Origin: Planctomycetaceae bacterium
GTDB taxonomy: Bacteria; Planctomycetota; Planctomycetia; Pirellulales; Pirellulaceae
DNA: 6,904 bases
NCBI GenBank assembly: GCA_002862265.1
Contig: PKCQ01000683.1
Span: 1 to 6,904 of the forward strand
Direction of reading: 5' to 3'
Below are positions 6,678 through 6,904 of this stretch, piece by piece; position 1 is the stretch's first letter; the number at the start of each line of letters is the position of its first letter. The translations under genes were made by a program, and so were the position numbers. The notes below the pieces were generated by a model that made no database searches, had not been told where the DNA came from, and worked only from the letters and a program-made list of their open reading frames with translations.

Positions 6678-6745
6678 ATTCCTCCTTGCCAGCGATTCAG
6701 GTTGAGATTTAGGCACCGGCGATTCGAACCTCCTTCGATGAGCGC

Positions 6746-6794
6746 AAAAAAAAACGGCCAGAATTTACCCGATGGGCAATCTGACCGTCTTTTT
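6746..6794 (-). terminator. Strong intrinsic terminator, partly bidirectional
   Basis: The arms at 6754-6762 and 6780-6788 form a 9-bp stem. On the - strand it reads ACGGTCAGA with TCTGGCCGT, including one G-U pair that would be an A-C mismatch on +. It is followed by nine T's (complement of 6746-6754). The inner part (TGCCC/GGGTA) extends the fold. On + the stem is followed by five T's (6790-6794), so it may also stop + transcripts. The G-U pair and longer T-run favour the - strand, implying a - strand gene entering from the right edge. Confidence 0.8.
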
Positions 6795-6850
6795 GCTTAA
6801 CTCCACCAGATTTACATCCGGCCGGGTGAAAGGCATTGCAAGTGACAGTG

Positions 6851-6904
6851 CTACGGGTTGTCCTCACTACCCAACCGGATGGACATCGTGTCGGTGCCAA
6901 AGCT
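6851..6904 (-). CDS. Possible C-terminal end of a gene entering from the right edge
   Basis: On the - strand a frame open from the window edge reads SFGTDTMSIRLGSEDNP and stops at TAG (6853-6851), 57 bp before the strong - strand terminator. The order of stop codon then terminator, and the acidic tail, fit the end of a real gene. Only 17 codons are visible, so the family cannot be named. A competing reading is a + strand gene starting at GTG 6842, with AAAGG 8 nt upstream, reading MTVLRVVLTTQPDGHRVGAK to the edge. Confidence 0.27.
   Translation of the reverse strand, partial: SFGTDTMSIRLGSEDNP

Larger units (their letters stand above)
6227..6745. other. Intergenic region upstream of the DUF1573 gene
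   Basis: About 500 bp without a credible gene. The small ORFs (6238-6468 on +; 6716-6531 on -) have no Shine-Dalgarno, motif or sensible composition. The stretch holds the candidate promoter elements and palindrome listed separately, a 9-bp tandem repeat at 6658-6677, and two copies of AGCGATTCAG (6480-6489 and 6691-6700), which may be chance. Confidence 0.5.

Noticed and set aside
6738..6800. Mini-ORF on + (ATG 6738 to TAA 6800) reading MSAKKNGQNLPDGQSDRLFA.
   Set aside because: It coincides with the terminator stem and its A-run, has no Shine-Dalgarno, and is only 20 codons long.
6712..6898. tRNA- or tmRNA-like signs on the - strand: GGTTCGAATC (complement of 6721-6730) and a 7-bp pair, GGCACCG at 6712-6718 with CGGTGCC at 6892-6898.
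   Set aside because: The bases around TTCGAAT do not form a T-stem, no anticodon arm or tag frame is visible, and an intrinsic terminator lies between the halves. A 7-bp match over this distance is expected by chance.
6709..6900. 63-codon - strand ORF over the right-edge terminator.
   Set aside because: It reads straight through the terminator hairpin and T9 run, and has no recognisable motif or Shine-Dalgarno.
1..6904. Search for CRISPR repeats, insertion-sequence ends, transposase, toxin-antitoxin or phage genes.
   Set aside because: No regularly spaced repeats, terminal inverted repeats with target duplications, or matching protein motifs were seen in either strand.

Overview
The window looks like a piece of a planctomycete chromosome, most likely Pirellulaceae-like (Rhodopirellula/Blastopirellula relatives). 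The grounds are family content only: two adjacent secreted sulfatases, a secreted PqqB-like metallo-beta-lactamase-fold protein, a secreted DUF1573 protein, moderate GC content and long gene-poor spacers. No rRNA or other phylogenetic marker is present, so this is an inference.

Layout. (1) Bases 1-3474, + strand: a compact gene run. It holds the C-terminal part of a sulfatase cut by the left edge, a complete iduronate-2-sulfatase-type sulfatase with formylglycine, metal and signal-peptide motifs plus an extra beta-rich tail, and a PqqB-like MBL-fold protein with a signal peptide. Tight spacing suggests one transcript devoted to exported hydrolysis of sulfated polysaccharide. The role of the PqqB-like protein there is unknown. 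(2) 3475-4526: about 1 kb without a convincing gene. It contains one weak 113-codon ORF, traces of possible decayed coding sequence, and several inverted repeats, including a 12-bp hairpin with a GCAA loop. (3) 4527-4917, + strand: a good Shine-Dalgarno, start codon and signal peptide, followed by a body that reads sensibly only in the +1 frame after an A5 run and then meets an in-frame TGA. I read it as a recently broken secreted-protein gene; recoding is the less likely alternative. (4) 5131-6216, - strand: an intact secreted DUF1573 protein with a clear Shine-Dalgarno and a textbook intrinsic terminator. (5) 6217-6904: a spacer of about 530 bp holding candidate promoter elements and a palindrome for the DUF1573 gene, then a strong, partly bidirectional terminator. 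At the right edge there may be the last codons of a - strand gene.

I did not find a CRISPR array, transposase, tRNA, toxin-antitoxin pair, defence gene or convincing new multi-gene system. The items most worth a second look are the frameshifted/TGA-interrupted secreted gene, the PqqB-like protein with an altered metal motif inside a sulfatase run, the extra C-terminal tail on the sulfatase, and the structured 1-kb gene-poor spacer.
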